Of a stretch of 64,000 bases of DNA, positions 25,992 through 34,573 are shown in pieces. Source of the DNA: an uncultured Roseateles sp. (GTDB taxonomy: Bacteria > Pseudomonadota > Gammaproteobacteria > Burkholderiales > Burkholderiaceae_C). Within the stretch, counting starts at the first letter, position 1. Each line of letters begins with the position of its first letter. The notes under the pieces are model-generated. The model saw nothing but the letters and a program-made list of their open reading frames with translations, did not search any database and was not told the DNA's origin. Made by a program: the position numbers and the translations under genes. The stretch spans positions 1,178,001 to 1,242,000 of the forward strand of contig NZ_OY729424.1 of the NCBI RefSeq assembly GCF_963422335.1, given 5' to 3'.

Positions 25992-26013
25992 AGCCCCCTG
26001 AGCTGCGGGGGCT
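25992..26013. repeat. GC-rich hairpin between ilvE and a PEP-CTERM gene
   Basis: A 7-bp stem (AGCCCCC with GGGGGCT) in the 218-base divergent region between ilvE and the PEP-CTERM gene. It has no T-run, so it is not a clear terminator; it may be a REP-like repeat or part of a leader. No other gene is seen in this interval. Confidence 0.35.
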
Positions 26014-26112
26014 GGCGGCCTGTTCGCTCGGAGCCGCCTTCCCTACAGTCCGTTTCAAGCTCCGCCCTTCGGGGTGCAGGTCTCAAAAAATTCATTTCCT
26101 GGACGTCGTTGT

Positions 26113-26757
26113 ATGAAATTCAAAGCAGCTCTCTTCAGCATGGCCGCCGCCACCGTTCTGGCCGCCAACCCGGCCAGCGCGCTGACAGTGTTCAGCCTGA
26201 ACCAGACACAGACCAGCGGCCTGGGCAGCGGCCCCTTCGGCACCGTGACCCTGGCGCAAGATGGCCTGAACGCGGTTGATGTGACCGTCTCCCTGCTCGC
26301 CGGCTACAAGTTCGTCGAGACCGGTGGTCCGCACGATGCCTTCACCTTCAGCCTCGGCAATCTGGCCAGCTACACGGTCAGCGACATCGCCTGGACCGCG
26401 GCCGCAGGCACGGCGGCCAACAAGATCAAGCCCTATATCGCGCTCAGCGGCGGCTCCAACCCGTCGTTCGGCAGCTTCAGCGGCAAGCTGCAGTGCAATG
26501 GTTGCGGCAATGGCGGATCGAATGCCTTTGCCACCGGCCTGTCCTTCACCGTCAACGCCACCGGCATCACCGAAAGCAGCTTTGTCGCCAACGCCGCGCA
26601 CTATGTGTTCTCGGCCGATGTGCTCAGGACTGCCACCGGCACGACCGGCGCCATCGGCGCGATGACACCGGCCGTGCCCGAGCCCGAGAGCTATGCGCTG
26701 ATGCTGGCCGGCCTGGCCGCCGTGGGTTTTGTGGCGCGTCGCCGCAACCGCGCCTGA
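26113..26757 (+). CDS. PEP-CTERM sorting domain-containing exported protein
   Basis: A 214-aa exported protein. I chose the ATG at 26113 at the start of a typical signal peptide (MKFKAALFSMAAATVLAANP, ending ASA); an upstream in-frame start at 26074 adds 13 unrelated residues. The body is beta-rich with a CNGCGNGG segment that may form a disulphide. The tail is VPEPESYALMLAGLAAVGFV followed by ARRR, a clear PEP-CTERM signal nearly the same as that of the protein at 18282-18926. A good terminator follows. It is likely sorted to the outer surface or matrix; its role is unknown. Confidence 0.9.
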   Translation: MKFKAALFSMAAATVLAANPASALTVFSLNQTQTSGLGSGPFGTVTLAQDGLNAVDVTVSLLAGYKFVETGGPHDAFTFSLGNLASYTVSDIAWTAAAGTAANKIKPYIALSGGSNPSFGSFSGKLQCNGCGNGGSNAFATGLSFTVNATGITESSFVANAAHYVFSADVLRTATGTTGAIGAMTPAVPEPESYALMLAGLAAVGFVARRRNRA

Positions 26758-26775
26758 TCCACAGCCGCGCCGCTC

Positions 26776-26800
26776 AACCCCGCTGCGGCGGGTTTTTTTT
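26776..26800 (+). terminator. Rho-independent terminator of the PEP-CTERM gene
   Basis: A CCCGC/GCGGG stem with TGCG loop is followed by eight T, about 20 bases after the PEP-CTERM stop. Confidence 0.85.
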
Positions 26801-26804
26801 GCTT

Positions 26805-27203
26805 TCAGGGCGTGACGACGGCTGCGGGCTCGTCCGGGCGCTTCAGCGTGTGGCGCACGCAGCGGCCGCCGGCAAATTCGAGTTCGACGCTGACGCCGCC
26901 CTCGTCTTCCCAACGCCAGACCTCGGGGGTGTCCGAGACGCGCAGGCCCAGGCTGCGGGCGATGGCGATCACGTCCATCAGCTTCATGCCCTCGCGCAAC
27001 TTGGTGTGCAGCATCACGGCGCTGGCCACCTTGCCCTTGGGCGCATTGCCGGCTTTTTGCAGCAGACGCATCACGCGGCTGAACTGCAGCAGCAGCCAGA
27101 ACGCCACCAGGCTGACGGCCAGCACCACGCCCTGCCAACCCCAGGCAAACCATCCGGCCACCACGGCAGCGATGGCCAGGCTCCAACCAATCCATGTATT
27201 CAT
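26805..27203 (-). CDS. Conserved membrane protein of unknown function
   Basis: A 132-aa protein with a hydrophobic N-terminus of one long or two short TM helices (residues about 4-42). A cytoplasmic part carries a conserved-looking segment (AGNAPKGKVASAVMLHTKLR, then GMKLMDVIAIARSLGLR) and a small beta-rich C-terminus (WRWEDEGGVSVELEFAGG). I recall similar proteins next to radA in other Burkholderiales but do not know a function. It lies 64 bases after the radA stop on the same strand, so it may share its transcript. Confidence 0.75.
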   Translation of the reverse strand: MNTWIGWSLAIAAVVAGWFAWGWQGVVLAVSLVAFWLLLQFSRVMRLLQKAGNAPKGKVASAVMLHTKLREGMKLMDVIAIARSLGLRVSDTPEVWRWEDEGGVSVELEFAGGRCVRHTLKRPDEPAAVVTP

Positions 27204-27267
27204 GGGCGCGATGTTAGGGCCTGATCCACGCGGATTGCATGCGGGGTGACCACAACGCGGCGGGCCG

Positions 27268-28638
27268 TCAGGCCAGTTCCCTCAGCAGATCGATCGCCTG
27301 CTCGATCCGTTCCACCGCATGCACGGTCAGCCCTTCGATGGGCTTCTTCGGCGCGTTCGCCTTGGGCACGATGGCGACGCTGAAGCCCAGCTTGGCGGCC
27401 TCCTTGAGCCGCTCCTGGCCGCGCGGGGCCGGCCGCACCTCACCGGCCAGGCCGACCTCGCCGAAGGCGATGAAGCCGCGCGGCAGCGGCTTGCCGCGCA
27501 GCGAGCTCTGGATCGCCAGCATCACCGCCAGATCGGCGGCCGGCTCGCTGATGCGCACACCGCCCACCGCGTTGATGAACACGTCCTGGTCATTGGTGAC
27601 CACGCCGGCGTGGCGGTGAAGCACGGCCAGCAGCATGGCCAGGCGGTCGCGGTCCAGGCCCACCGAGAGGCGGCGCGGGCTCGGTCCGCCGCTGTCCACC
27701 AGGGCCTGCAGCTCGACCAGCATGGGCCGCGTGCCCTCCAGCGTCACCAGCACGCAGGAGCCCGGCACCGGCTCGCCGTGGGTGGACAGAAAGATTGCGC
27801 TCGGATTGGCCACGCCCTTCAGGCCCTTGTCGGTCATCGCGAACACGCCGATCTCGTTGACCGCGCCGAAGCGGTTCTTGATCGCCCGCACCAGGCGGAA
27901 GCTCGAGTGCGTGTCGCCCTCGAAGTACAGCACCGTGTCGACAATGTGCTCCAGCACGCGGGGGCCGGCGATCGCTCCCTCCTTCGTCACATGGCCCACC
28001 AGCACGATGGCGCAGCCGCTGGCCTTGGCGGTGCGCGTCAGCTGGGCCGCGCATTCGCGCACCTGGGCCACCGAGCCCGGGGCCGAGGACAGGTGCTCGG
28101 AGTAGAGGGTCTGGATCGAGTCGATGACGCAAAACGCCGGTTGCTCCTGCTCCAAGGTGGCCAGTATCTTCTCCAGGCTGATCTCGGCCAGCACCCGCAC
28201 CCGCGTGCCAGCCAGTCCGAGCCGGCGCGAGCGCATCGCGATCTGCGCACCCGACTCCTCGCCGGTGACGTAGAGCACCTTCAGCCGGGCCGACAAATCG
28301 TCGATGGCCTGCAGCAGCAGGGTGGACTTGCCGATGCCGGGGTCGCCGCCGATCAGCACCACGCCGCCCTCGACAATGCCACCGCCCAGCACCCGGTCCA
28401 GTTCCTCCTGGCCGGTGGGCGTGCGCTCGAAGTCGCTGGCCTCGATCTCGCTCAAGGTCGCCACCGGCTGGCTCTTGGCCAGGGCCTGGTAGCGGTTGTT
28501 CTTGCCACTGCCCCCGGGCGCCTCGGCCACGCTCTCTATCATCGTGTTCCAGGCATTGCAGTGCGGGCATTTGCCCAGCCACTTGGCGCTGGTGCCGCCG
28601 CATTCGTTGCAGGTGTAGATCGATTTTTCTTTGGCCAT
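27268..28638 (-). CDS. radA: DNA repair protein RadA
   Basis: A 456-aa RecA-like ATPase that promotes branch migration during homologous recombination. Domains in order: a C4 zinc finger (Cys10, 13, 24, 27), a RecA core with Walker A GGDPGIGKST (98-106 region), the RadA-specific KNRFG motif (254-258), and a Lon-protease-like C-terminal domain (PRRLSVGLDRDRLAMLLAVL region). I chose the ATG at 28638, immediately before the zinc finger; the longer frame to 28710 is not conserved. In many Burkholderiales radA is close to alr and lplT; here about 25 kb separates them. Confidence 0.97.
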   Translation of the reverse strand: MAKEKSIYTCNECGGTSAKWLGKCPHCNAWNTMIESVAEAPGGSGKNNRYQALAKSQPVATLSEIEASDFERTPTGQEELDRVLGGGIVEGGVVLIGGDPGIGKSTLLLQAIDDLSARLKVLYVTGEESGAQIAMRSRRLGLAGTRVRVLAEISLEKILATLEQEQPAFCVIDSIQTLYSEHLSSAPGSVAQVRECAAQLTRTAKASGCAIVLVGHVTKEGAIAGPRVLEHIVDTVLYFEGDTHSSFRLVRAIKNRFGAVNEIGVFAMTDKGLKGVANPSAIFLSTHGEPVPGSCVLVTLEGTRPMLVELQALVDSGGPSPRRLSVGLDRDRLAMLLAVLHRHAGVVTNDQDVFINAVGGVRISEPAADLAVMLAIQSSLRGKPLPRGFIAFGEVGLAGEVRPAPRGQERLKEAAKLGFSVAIVPKANAPKKPIEGLTVHAVERIEQAIDLLRELA

Positions 28639-28744
28639 GGGCGCTATTGTCGATGGGATCGCAGCTGGCCCGGATATCGCCCCACGGCGGTGCATCGATC
28701 GGCCCGACATGGTACAAACCCGGTCCTAACACGAGTGCCGCAGC

Positions 28745-29374
28745 ATGGACTTCTCCGTCTGGTTGACCTTTTTCGCCGCCTCCTGGGCCATCAGCCTGTC
28801 GCCGGGCGCCGGCGCCATCGCAGCCATGAGTTCGGGGCTGAACCACGGTTTCAAGCGCGGCTACTTCACCACCTTCGGGCTGATCCTGGGCATCCTGACC
28901 CAGGTCGTCGTGGTCGGTGCCGGGCTGGGTGCGCTGATCGCGGCGTCGACCTTGGGTTTCACCCTGGTCAAGTGGCTGGGCGTGGCCTATCTGGCCTGGC
29001 TGGGCATCCAGCAGTGGCGGGCGCCGGCCAAGCCGCTGGTGGCGGCCGATGGCGACAGCCGGCCGGTGACGCGGCGCCAGCTGGTGCTGCGCGGCTGGAT
29101 GATCAATGCGGTCAACCCCAAGGGCACGGTGTTCCTGCTGGCCGTGGTGCCGCAGTTCCTGGACCTGCACCAGTCGCTGGCCCCTCAATATGCGGTGATC
29201 GGCGCGACGATCTGCTTCACCGATCTGGTGGTCATGGCCGGCTACACGGTACTGGCCTCGCGCGTGCTGTCGGTGCTGCGTTCTGAATCGCATATCAAGG
29301 CCCTGAACCGCACGTTCGGCACGCTGTTCATTGCCGCCGGCGTCCTGCTGGCCGGCTTCAAGCGCGCCGCCTGA
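28745..29374 (+). CDS. LysE/RhtB family amino acid exporter
   Basis: A 209-aa inner-membrane translocator with about six TM helices. Family marks are SLSPGAGAIAAMSSGL near the N-terminus, the NPKGTVFLLAVVPQF segment (residues about 120-134) and a hydrophobic end. It probably exports an amino acid or a homoserine-like compound. It is divergent from radA (106 bases apart) and only 5 bases upstream of a DMT transporter, so the two are one transcript. Confidence 0.92.
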   Translation: MDFSVWLTFFAASWAISLSPGAGAIAAMSSGLNHGFKRGYFTTFGLILGILTQVVVVGAGLGALIAASTLGFTLVKWLGVAYLAWLGIQQWRAPAKPLVAADGDSRPVTRRQLVLRGWMINAVNPKGTVFLLAVVPQFLDLHQSLAPQYAVIGATICFTDLVVMAGYTVLASRVLSVLRSESHIKALNRTFGTLFIAAGVLLAGFKRAA

Positions 29375-29379
29375 GCGGC

Positions 29380-30261
29380 ATGTCGAGGTTTTCGGATCGA
29401 TCACTGTTCTGGGGCCCGACCCTGATCTGGGCCTCGACCTGGCATGTGATCCTGTACCAGCTGGACAGCACGGTGCCGGTGCTCAACTCGGTCGGCTGGC
29501 GCTTCGGCCTGGCGGCGCTGATGCTGTTCGCCGTGGCCCGCTGGCAGGGCAGCTCGCTGAAGATGCCGCTGTCGGCCCACGGGCTGATGCTGGCCACCGG
29601 CATCGTGCAGTACAGCGGCAACTACTGGTCGGTCTACCAGGCCGAGCGCCACATTCCCAGCGGCCTGGTGGCGGTGCTGTTCTGCCTGATGGTGTTCATC
29701 AACGCGCTGTCGGGCCGGGTGTTCTTCGGCCAGCGGGTGACGCGGCGCTTTCTGTTCGCGTCCAGCGGCGGCGTGATCGGCGTGGTGATGATCTTCTGGC
29801 CCGAGATTGCCGAAACCGGGGCGCGGCCCACCGCCGCCCTGGGCCTGGGGCTGGGCTTGCTGGCTGTGCTGGCTGCCTGCATCGGCAATGTGCTGACGCT
29901 GACGCTGACGCGCCGCAGCCTGCCGCTGATCCCCATCCTGGCCTGGAGCATGGGCTATGGCGCGCTGTTCCTGCTGCTGATGTCGCTGCTCACCGGCCAG
30001 GGCCTGCACTTCGACTGGCGGCCCGGTTATGTGCTGAGCCTGCTCTACCTGACGGTGTTCGGCTCGGTCACCGCCTTCGTGCTGTATTTCAAGCTCGCCC
30101 AGCGCCAGGGCACGGCCCGCGCGGCGCTGACCGGGGTGGTGATTCCGGTCATCGCGCTGGTGATCTCGGCCGCACTGGAGGGCTGGCAGCCCAGCGTCCT
30201 GTCGCTGGCCGGCATGGCGCTGTGCCTGGGCAGCATCTTCGTGGCCACGCGGCGCGCCTGA
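29380..30261 (+). CDS. EamA-family (DMT superfamily) transporter
   Basis: A 293-aa drug/metabolite transporter with ten TM helices made of two EamA repeats. The first begins GPTLIWASTWHVILYQL; the second is around AWSMGYGALFLLLMSLLTG and ends VTAFVLYFKLAQRQG. It follows the LysE-type exporter by 5 bases. Together they look like a small export unit for metabolites or amino acids; the substrate is unknown. It is convergent with a response-regulator gene, 17 bases apart. Confidence 0.9.
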   Translation: MSRFSDRSLFWGPTLIWASTWHVILYQLDSTVPVLNSVGWRFGLAALMLFAVARWQGSSLKMPLSAHGLMLATGIVQYSGNYWSVYQAERHIPSGLVAVLFCLMVFINALSGRVFFGQRVTRRFLFASSGGVIGVVMIFWPEIAETGARPTAALGLGLGLLAVLAACIGNVLTLTLTRRSLPLIPILAWSMGYGALFLLLMSLLTGQGLHFDWRPGYVLSLLYLTVFGSVTAFVLYFKLAQRQGTARAALTGVVIPVIALVISAALEGWQPSVLSLAGMALCLGSIFVATRRA

Positions 30262-30278
30262 CGTAGCGTTAACAGGCC

Positions 30279-30959
30279 CTACAGCAGGCGCTGCGTGCGG
30301 GCCTCGCGGGCCGCCTGGGTGCGGTTGCTGACGCCCAGCGCACGGAAGATGGCGCCGACATGAACCTTGATGGTGCGCTCGGCCAGGCCCAGCCGGCGGC
30401 TGATGTGCTTGTTGGACAGGCCGTCGCAGACCAGGCGCAGCACCTCCAGCTGGCGGGGCGTGAGCTTGCCAGCCGTCGGTGCCATCGTGGCGGCCTCGCC
30501 CATCTCGTCCAGCTCGACGTCCGGCAGAGCCAGCATCAGCGGTGGCACATAGGTCTGGCCGGCCAGCACCAGGCGCAGGGCCGCCGACAGCGTGGCCGGG
30601 CCGGCCGACTTGGGCGCGAAGCCGGTCGCGCCGGCGGCGATCAGGCGGCGCACCTGGGCATGGTCTTCGCAGGCGGTCAGCACCAGGATGGGCAGCTCGG
30701 GGCTGCGCCGGCGCAGTTCGGTCACCAGCACGGCGCCATCGCCGTCCGGCAGGTTCAGATCGACGATCAGCGCGCGGATCACGCCGCTGTCGGCGAGCCG
30801 CAGCGCCTCGGCCACGCTGCCGGCCATCGCCACGGCGGCGGCGGGCGCGATGTCGCGCACCAGGCTGGCCATGGCCTCGCGCATCAGCGGATGGTCGTCA
30901 ACGACGAGGTAGCTGCCGCCGAGGTCCGGGCCGGCCACCGGGTCGGTCATGATGTTCAC
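30279..30959 (-). CDS. NarL/FixJ-type response regulator
   Basis: A 226-aa two-component response regulator. The receiver domain (about 15-135) has the acidic pair DD at 21-22, phospho-acceptor Asp67 (ALIVDLNLPDGDG) and the conserved Lys in FAPKSAG. A LuxR helix-turn-helix (about 160-225: LTPRQLEVLRLVCDGLSNKH then ERTIKVHVGAIFRAL) is complete. Its ATG overlaps the stop of the hybrid histidine kinase by 4 bases (ATGA), so it is the likely coupled partner of that kinase. Confidence 0.93.
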   Translation of the reverse strand: MNIMTDPVAGPDLGGSYLVVDDHPLMREAMASLVRDIAPAAAVAMAGSVAEALRLADSGVIRALIVDLNLPDGDGAVLVTELRRRSPELPILVLTACEDHAQVRRLIAAGATGFAPKSAGPATLSAALRLVLAGQTYVPPLMLALPDVELDEMGEAATMAPTAGKLTPRQLEVLRLVCDGLSNKHISRRLGLAERTIKVHVGAIFRALGVSNRTQAAREARTQRLL

Positions 30960-32794
30960 AAGGCGGCCTCCGCGGCGGCTGCCGCCTCTTCCGTATCCGC
31001 CCGCCGGCCTTGGGCCAGGGCCTGGGCGATGGCCACCCGCAGGTCCTCGGTCGCCACCGGCTTGTGCAGCAGCAGCAGGCCGCTGGCCTGGGCCTCGACC
31101 AGGCGCTCGGGCGCGGTGTCGCCGGTGATCAGGATGGCGGGTATGTCCTGGTTGTACTCGTCGCGCAGCCGCGCCACGGCATCCAGTCCGCTGGCCCTCT
31201 CGCGCAGACGGAAGTCGCTGATCAGCAGATCGGGTGTGGCCGGCTCCAGCAGCAGGGCCGCCAGCAGCTCCGCCGCGTCGCCGGCCGTCAGCACCTTGCA
31301 GCCCCAGCCGGACAGCACCGCCTCCATCGCGGCGAGGATGTCGGCGTCGTCGTCGATCACCGCCACGAACAGGCCCGGCGGCGGGGCGCTGTCGGGGGGC
31401 GGGGCCGCCGGACCCTCATCGACGGCTGTCACCCCCGCACCGGCCGGTGCGACGACGGGCAGCGCCAGCGTGAAGACCGTGCCGCGTCCCGGCGCCGAGC
31501 GCAGGTGCAGCGGCAGGCCCAGCAGCTCGACGGTGCGCCGCACGATGGCCAGGCCCAGGCCCAGGCCCTTGTTGCGGTCGCGTTCCGGGTTATGCAGTTG
31601 CACAAACTCCTGGAACACATCGGCCTGGCGCTCCGGCGGAATGCCGATGCCACTGTCGCGCACCTGCAGCACCCAGCCGCCCGCCCCGCGACGCAGCGCG
31701 ATCAAGACCGTGCCCCGGTCGGTGTAGCGCAGCGCGTTTGACACCAGATTGCGCAGCACCCGTTCGAGCAGCACCGGATCGGTCTCTGTCCACAGCGGCT
31801 GGCGCGGCAGGCGCAGGCGCAGGCGCAGGCCGGCGGCGGCGGCGCTGGGCTGCTCCTGCTCGGCCACCCGCTCCAGCAGCGGCGCCACGGGGAAGCGGCG
31901 CCGCTCGGGGTGCACCATGCCGGCGTCCAGCCGCGACACATCGAGCAGCGAGTTGAACAGGTCGGCCATGGTCTCCACCGCGTGGGCGGCATGGGTGGCC
32001 AGGCGCTCGCCCTCGACCGTCATCGGCTGCTTGCGCAGGGCGCTGAGAAACAGCGACAGCGCATGCACCGGCTGGCGCAGGTCATGGCTGGCAGCGGCCA
32101 GAAAGCGGCTCTTGTCCAGGCTGGCGGTTTCGGCGCGCTCCTTCTGCAGCTGCAGATCGGCCGCCAACTCGGCGACGGTGTAGCGGCTGCGCAGCGAGTC
32201 GCGCAGCGTTCGGTTCAGGCTGGCGGCGAAGCGGATCGAGGTCAGGCCGAAGGCCAGCACCGTGGCTGCCACCGCCAGGTGGGCCACGCTGCCGGCCCAC
32301 AGACTCATGCCGACGACGCTCACCACGCTGGGCACCAGGAAGGCGTAATAGGCCGGCAGCAGCACCGACAGCGCATGCATGGCGCTGCTGGTCATGCCGC
32401 CGATCAGAAAAATCAGCAGGATCTGCAGGTCCAGCCGCTCCGGGGGCCACAGAAACACCAGGCCCGCAGCCCACAGCAGGCCGCTCAAGCCCGAGGCGAT
32501 GATGATGGCGCGGGCGCGGGCAGGCGCATTGCGCGGGTGGGCCGGCCGGTGGCGGGTGAGCCACCAGGCCCAGGCGTTGAAGGCGCTGTGCAGCATTTGC
32601 AGCGCAAACCAGCTGCCCAGCGCCACCGTGCTGACCAGCCCCTTGACGCAGACCAGCACGACCAGGGGTGTCAGCGTGTTGCCCAGGATGATGGAGGGCA
32701 GGGTGCGCTGCAGCGCGGTCACTTGGTCGGCCAGGATGCGCGCCTCCAGCGGGCTGGCGGCGGTGGATGGGGCCATGCGTTGCATGGCCGGCAT
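30956..32794 (-). CDS. Membrane hybrid histidine kinase with C-terminal receiver
   Basis: A 612-aa sensor kinase. The N-terminal 200 residues contain about six TM helices and no periplasmic sensor domain. A HisKA domain follows with the phospho-His in AAASHDLRQPVHAL (residue about 240), then HATPase_c (NLVSNALRYTDRG, VRDSGIGIP, GLGLGLAIVRR) and a C-terminal receiver with acceptor Asp (LLISDFRLRE) and Lys (LLLHKPV). Its layout resembles orphan hybrid kinases of the PAS-less type. It is flanked on the same strand by two LuxR-type response regulators. The start could also be Met4 or Met7. Confidence 0.92.
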   Translation of the reverse strand: MPAMQRMAPSTAASPLEARILADQVTALQRTLPSIILGNTLTPLVVLVCVKGLVSTVALGSWFALQMLHSAFNAWAWWLTRHRPAHPRNAPARARAIIIASGLSGLLWAAGLVFLWPPERLDLQILLIFLIGGMTSSAMHALSVLLPAYYAFLVPSVVSVVGMSLWAGSVAHLAVAATVLAFGLTSIRFAASLNRTLRDSLRSRYTVAELAADLQLQKERAETASLDKSRFLAAASHDLRQPVHALSLFLSALRKQPMTVEGERLATHAAHAVETMADLFNSLLDVSRLDAGMVHPERRRFPVAPLLERVAEQEQPSAAAAGLRLRLRLPRQPLWTETDPVLLERVLRNLVSNALRYTDRGTVLIALRRGAGGWVLQVRDSGIGIPPERQADVFQEFVQLHNPERDRNKGLGLGLAIVRRTVELLGLPLHLRSAPGRGTVFTLALPVVAPAGAGVTAVDEGPAAPPPDSAPPPGLFVAVIDDDADILAAMEAVLSGWGCKVLTAGDAAELLAALLLEPATPDLLISDFRLRERASGLDAVARLRDEYNQDIPAILITGDTAPERLVEAQASGLLLLHKPVATEDLRVAIAQALAQGRRADTEEAAAAAEAAL

Positions 32795-32879
32795 TGTGTC
32801 CGCCTGCCCCGCCCTGAGGAACCCCCTAATGCCGCGGATCGCCGCAGAGCGCCCGCGCGTGGGGCTTAGGGCCAGCGCC

Positions 32880-33440
32880 CTAATCGATCAGGCCCTGCGC
32901 CCGGGCCACCGCCACGATCTGGCTGCGGCTGCGCACCTGCAGCAGGCGGAACAGGCCGTCGATGCTGTCGCGCGTGGCCGCCGGCGCCAGGCCCAGGCGG
33001 CGGCCTATGTCCTGACTGGACAAGTCCTGGCACAGCAGGCGCAGCAGCTCCAGCTGCGGCGCCGCCAGGCTGACGGGGGCGAGCAACTGGCGCAGCGCGG
33101 CGAGCAGCGCATCGTGGCCGGCCGATTTGGCGCAGAAGCGCCGGGCGCCCAGCGCGAACAGGCGGGCCAGGCCGGCCTCATCGGGCTCGCAGGCGCTGAA
33201 CACCAGCATGGGCAGGGCCGGGCGGCGGCGGCGCAGCGCCTGCATCAGGGTCTCGCCGCGGCCGTCGGGCAGTTGCAGATCGACGATGGCCGCGTCGGGG
33301 GCGTCGCGCTCGGCCAGCGCCAGCGCCTGCTGCAGGCTGCCGGTGACCGACACCCGCAGCGCCGGCTCGACCTCGCGCACCAGCGCCGCCACCGCCTCGC
33401 CCATCAGCCGGTGATCATCGACAACCAGCACATGGCGCAT
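32880..33440 (-). CDS. Short response regulator with a degenerate LuxR DNA-binding domain
   Basis: A 186-aa regulator. The receiver (about 1-115) is intact: VVDDH, acceptor Asp54 (AAIVDLQLPDGRG) and Lys in FCAKSAG. The linker to the C-terminal domain is very short, so the protein is about 30 residues below the usual NarL length. The LuxR-like domain keeps the first helices (LELLRLLCQDLSSQDIGRRL) but the recognition helix reads APAATRDSIDGLFRLLQV instead of the usual T-V-K-x-H pattern. It may not bind DNA in the standard way. The start lies 18 bases from a repeat element. It resembles the receiver of the neighbouring regulator and is likely tied to the same kinase. Confidence 0.88.
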   Translation of the reverse strand: MRHVLVVDDHRLMGEAVAALVREVEPALRVSVTGSLQQALALAERDAPDAAIVDLQLPDGRGETLMQALRRRRPALPMLVFSACEPDEAGLARLFALGARRFCAKSAGHDALLAALRQLLAPVSLAAPQLELLRLLCQDLSSQDIGRRLGLAPAATRDSIDGLFRLLQVRSRSQIVAVARAQGLID

Positions 33441-33451
33441 GGCCGCGGCCG

Positions 33452-34507
33452 TCAGGTCCTAGGAGCCTGTCGGGCTTGGGGATGGGTTCGCGTTGGGACG
33501 CCTTGGGGGAGCAGGCTAGGCGCAAAGCACAGCCGGGTTGTACACCCGGCGCGCATTTGCAACGACGTCTGTGCCCCCAAGGCGCCCCAACCCGAAGGGC
33601 CGAAGCGATTTGCCCGGCCATCCGTTGTTGCCGAAGCCTTGTGGGGGTGCATCCCACAGCGGCTCCGGCGCCTAGTCTGGCCGGGCAACTCGCTTCGGCG
33701 CGAACCCATCCCCAAGCCCGACAGGCTCCTAGTGGCCAGGCGCCGCCTTGCCATCAGGCCCAGGCCGGCCAGTAGCAGGGCCGCCGTGGCGGGCTCGGGC
33801 ACCGGTGTGGCAAAGCTCTGGCCCTGGGCGATCAGGGTCAGGCCGGCGCTGACGCTGATCGCATCGGCGCCGGCATTGTCCAGCTGCAGCAGCAGCGTGT
33901 CGCCGACGCTGTCGGCGGCCGGGCCCAGATCGGCATAGGCCGCGGCGTAGGCGGTGTGGAACACCGGCAGCGCCGAGGCCGAGCCCAGCATCAGCACCGT
34001 CAGGTTCACCTGGGCGCTGTCGCAGCTCAGGCAGTCGGGGGCCAGGCCGCTCACCGCGGCATCGAGCTGGTAGCTCAGATTCAGGCGCAGCCCGGTCTTG
34101 GCGCCGAGCAGGATGCCGCCGAAGTTCAGGCCATAGCCGCTGATGGCCGAGGCATAGAAGCTGCCGCCCCCGCTGCTGCCGCCGGCCTGCAGGCCGGTGG
34201 CCGTGACCGCCGCCGCCGCGCTGGACCCCGAGGCCCCGGTCGAAGCCGCCAGCGGTCCGCCGGCGCTGGGCAGGAAGAGGCTGAAGGGCAGGGCCGCGGG
34301 GTTGCCGCCACCGATCTCGCCGCTGATCAGGCTGCTGCCGTTCAGCCAGCTGGCGCTGGGCGCCAGCCCGTCGCCGGGGTCGAGGTCGATCAGCTCGAAG
34401 CTCAGGCCGCTGATCTGGCCCTGGGCGCTGACCTGGGCCGGCGCGGGCCCGGCCAGGGCCAGGCCGGCGGCGAGTGCGGTGATGCCGGACAGTAGCTTGC
34501 GGTTCAT
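33452..34507 (-). CDS. PEP-CTERM protein extended by read-through into a repeat element
   Basis: A 351-codon frame. Residues 1 to about 25 are a signal peptide (GLALAGPAPAQVSA). The body is Gly/Ala/Ser-rich and beta-rich, and the PEP-CTERM tail VPEPATAALLLAGLGLMARR ends near residue 255. A normal protein would stop there. Instead the frame enters the repeat (33459-33732) at about residue 258 and adds some 93 low-complexity, Arg-rich residues to a stop at 33452. The early segment FELIDLDPGDGLAPS resembles the paralogue at 16565-17470. It lies 67 bases after tpsB on the same strand and probably belongs to that operon. The natural end was presumably removed by the repeat. Confidence 0.8.
   Translation of the reverse strand: MNRKLLSGITALAAGLALAGPAPAQVSAQGQISGLSFELIDLDPGDGLAPSASWLNGSSLISGEIGGGNPAALPFSLFLPSAGGPLAASTGASGSSAAAAVTATGLQAGGSSGGGSFYASAISGYGLNFGGILLGAKTGLRLNLSYQLDAAVSGLAPDCLSCDSAQVNLTVLMLGSASALPVFHTAYAAAYADLGPAADSVGDTLLLQLDNAGADAISVSAGLTLIAQGQSFATPVPEPATAALLLAGLGLMARRRLATRSLSGLGMGSRRSELPGQTRRRSRCGMHPHKASATTDGRANRFGPSGWGALGAQTSLQMRAGCTTRLCFAPSLLPQGVPTRTHPQARQAPRT
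33459..33732 (+). repeat. MITE-like repeat, copy 1
   Basis: A 274-base element whose ends are 34-bp perfect inverted repeats (33459-33492 and 33699-33732), each beginning CTAGGAGCCTGTCGGGCTTG. It has no coding capacity. The interior (for example 33533-33580, with a CCGGGT...ACCCGG hairpin) is closely matched, in reverse orientation, by the element at 49918-50272. The CTAG at both tips could be a 4-bp target duplication. It sits 18 bases from a response-regulator start and inside the 3' end of a PEP-CTERM frame. A non-autonomous transposable element is the best reading; no transposase is nearby. Confidence 0.85.
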
Positions 34508-34573
34508 GGTGGGTGATCTCCGGGTGAAGGTGAACGGGTTGCAGTGAACGGGTGGGTGACGGTGCGGCGATGC

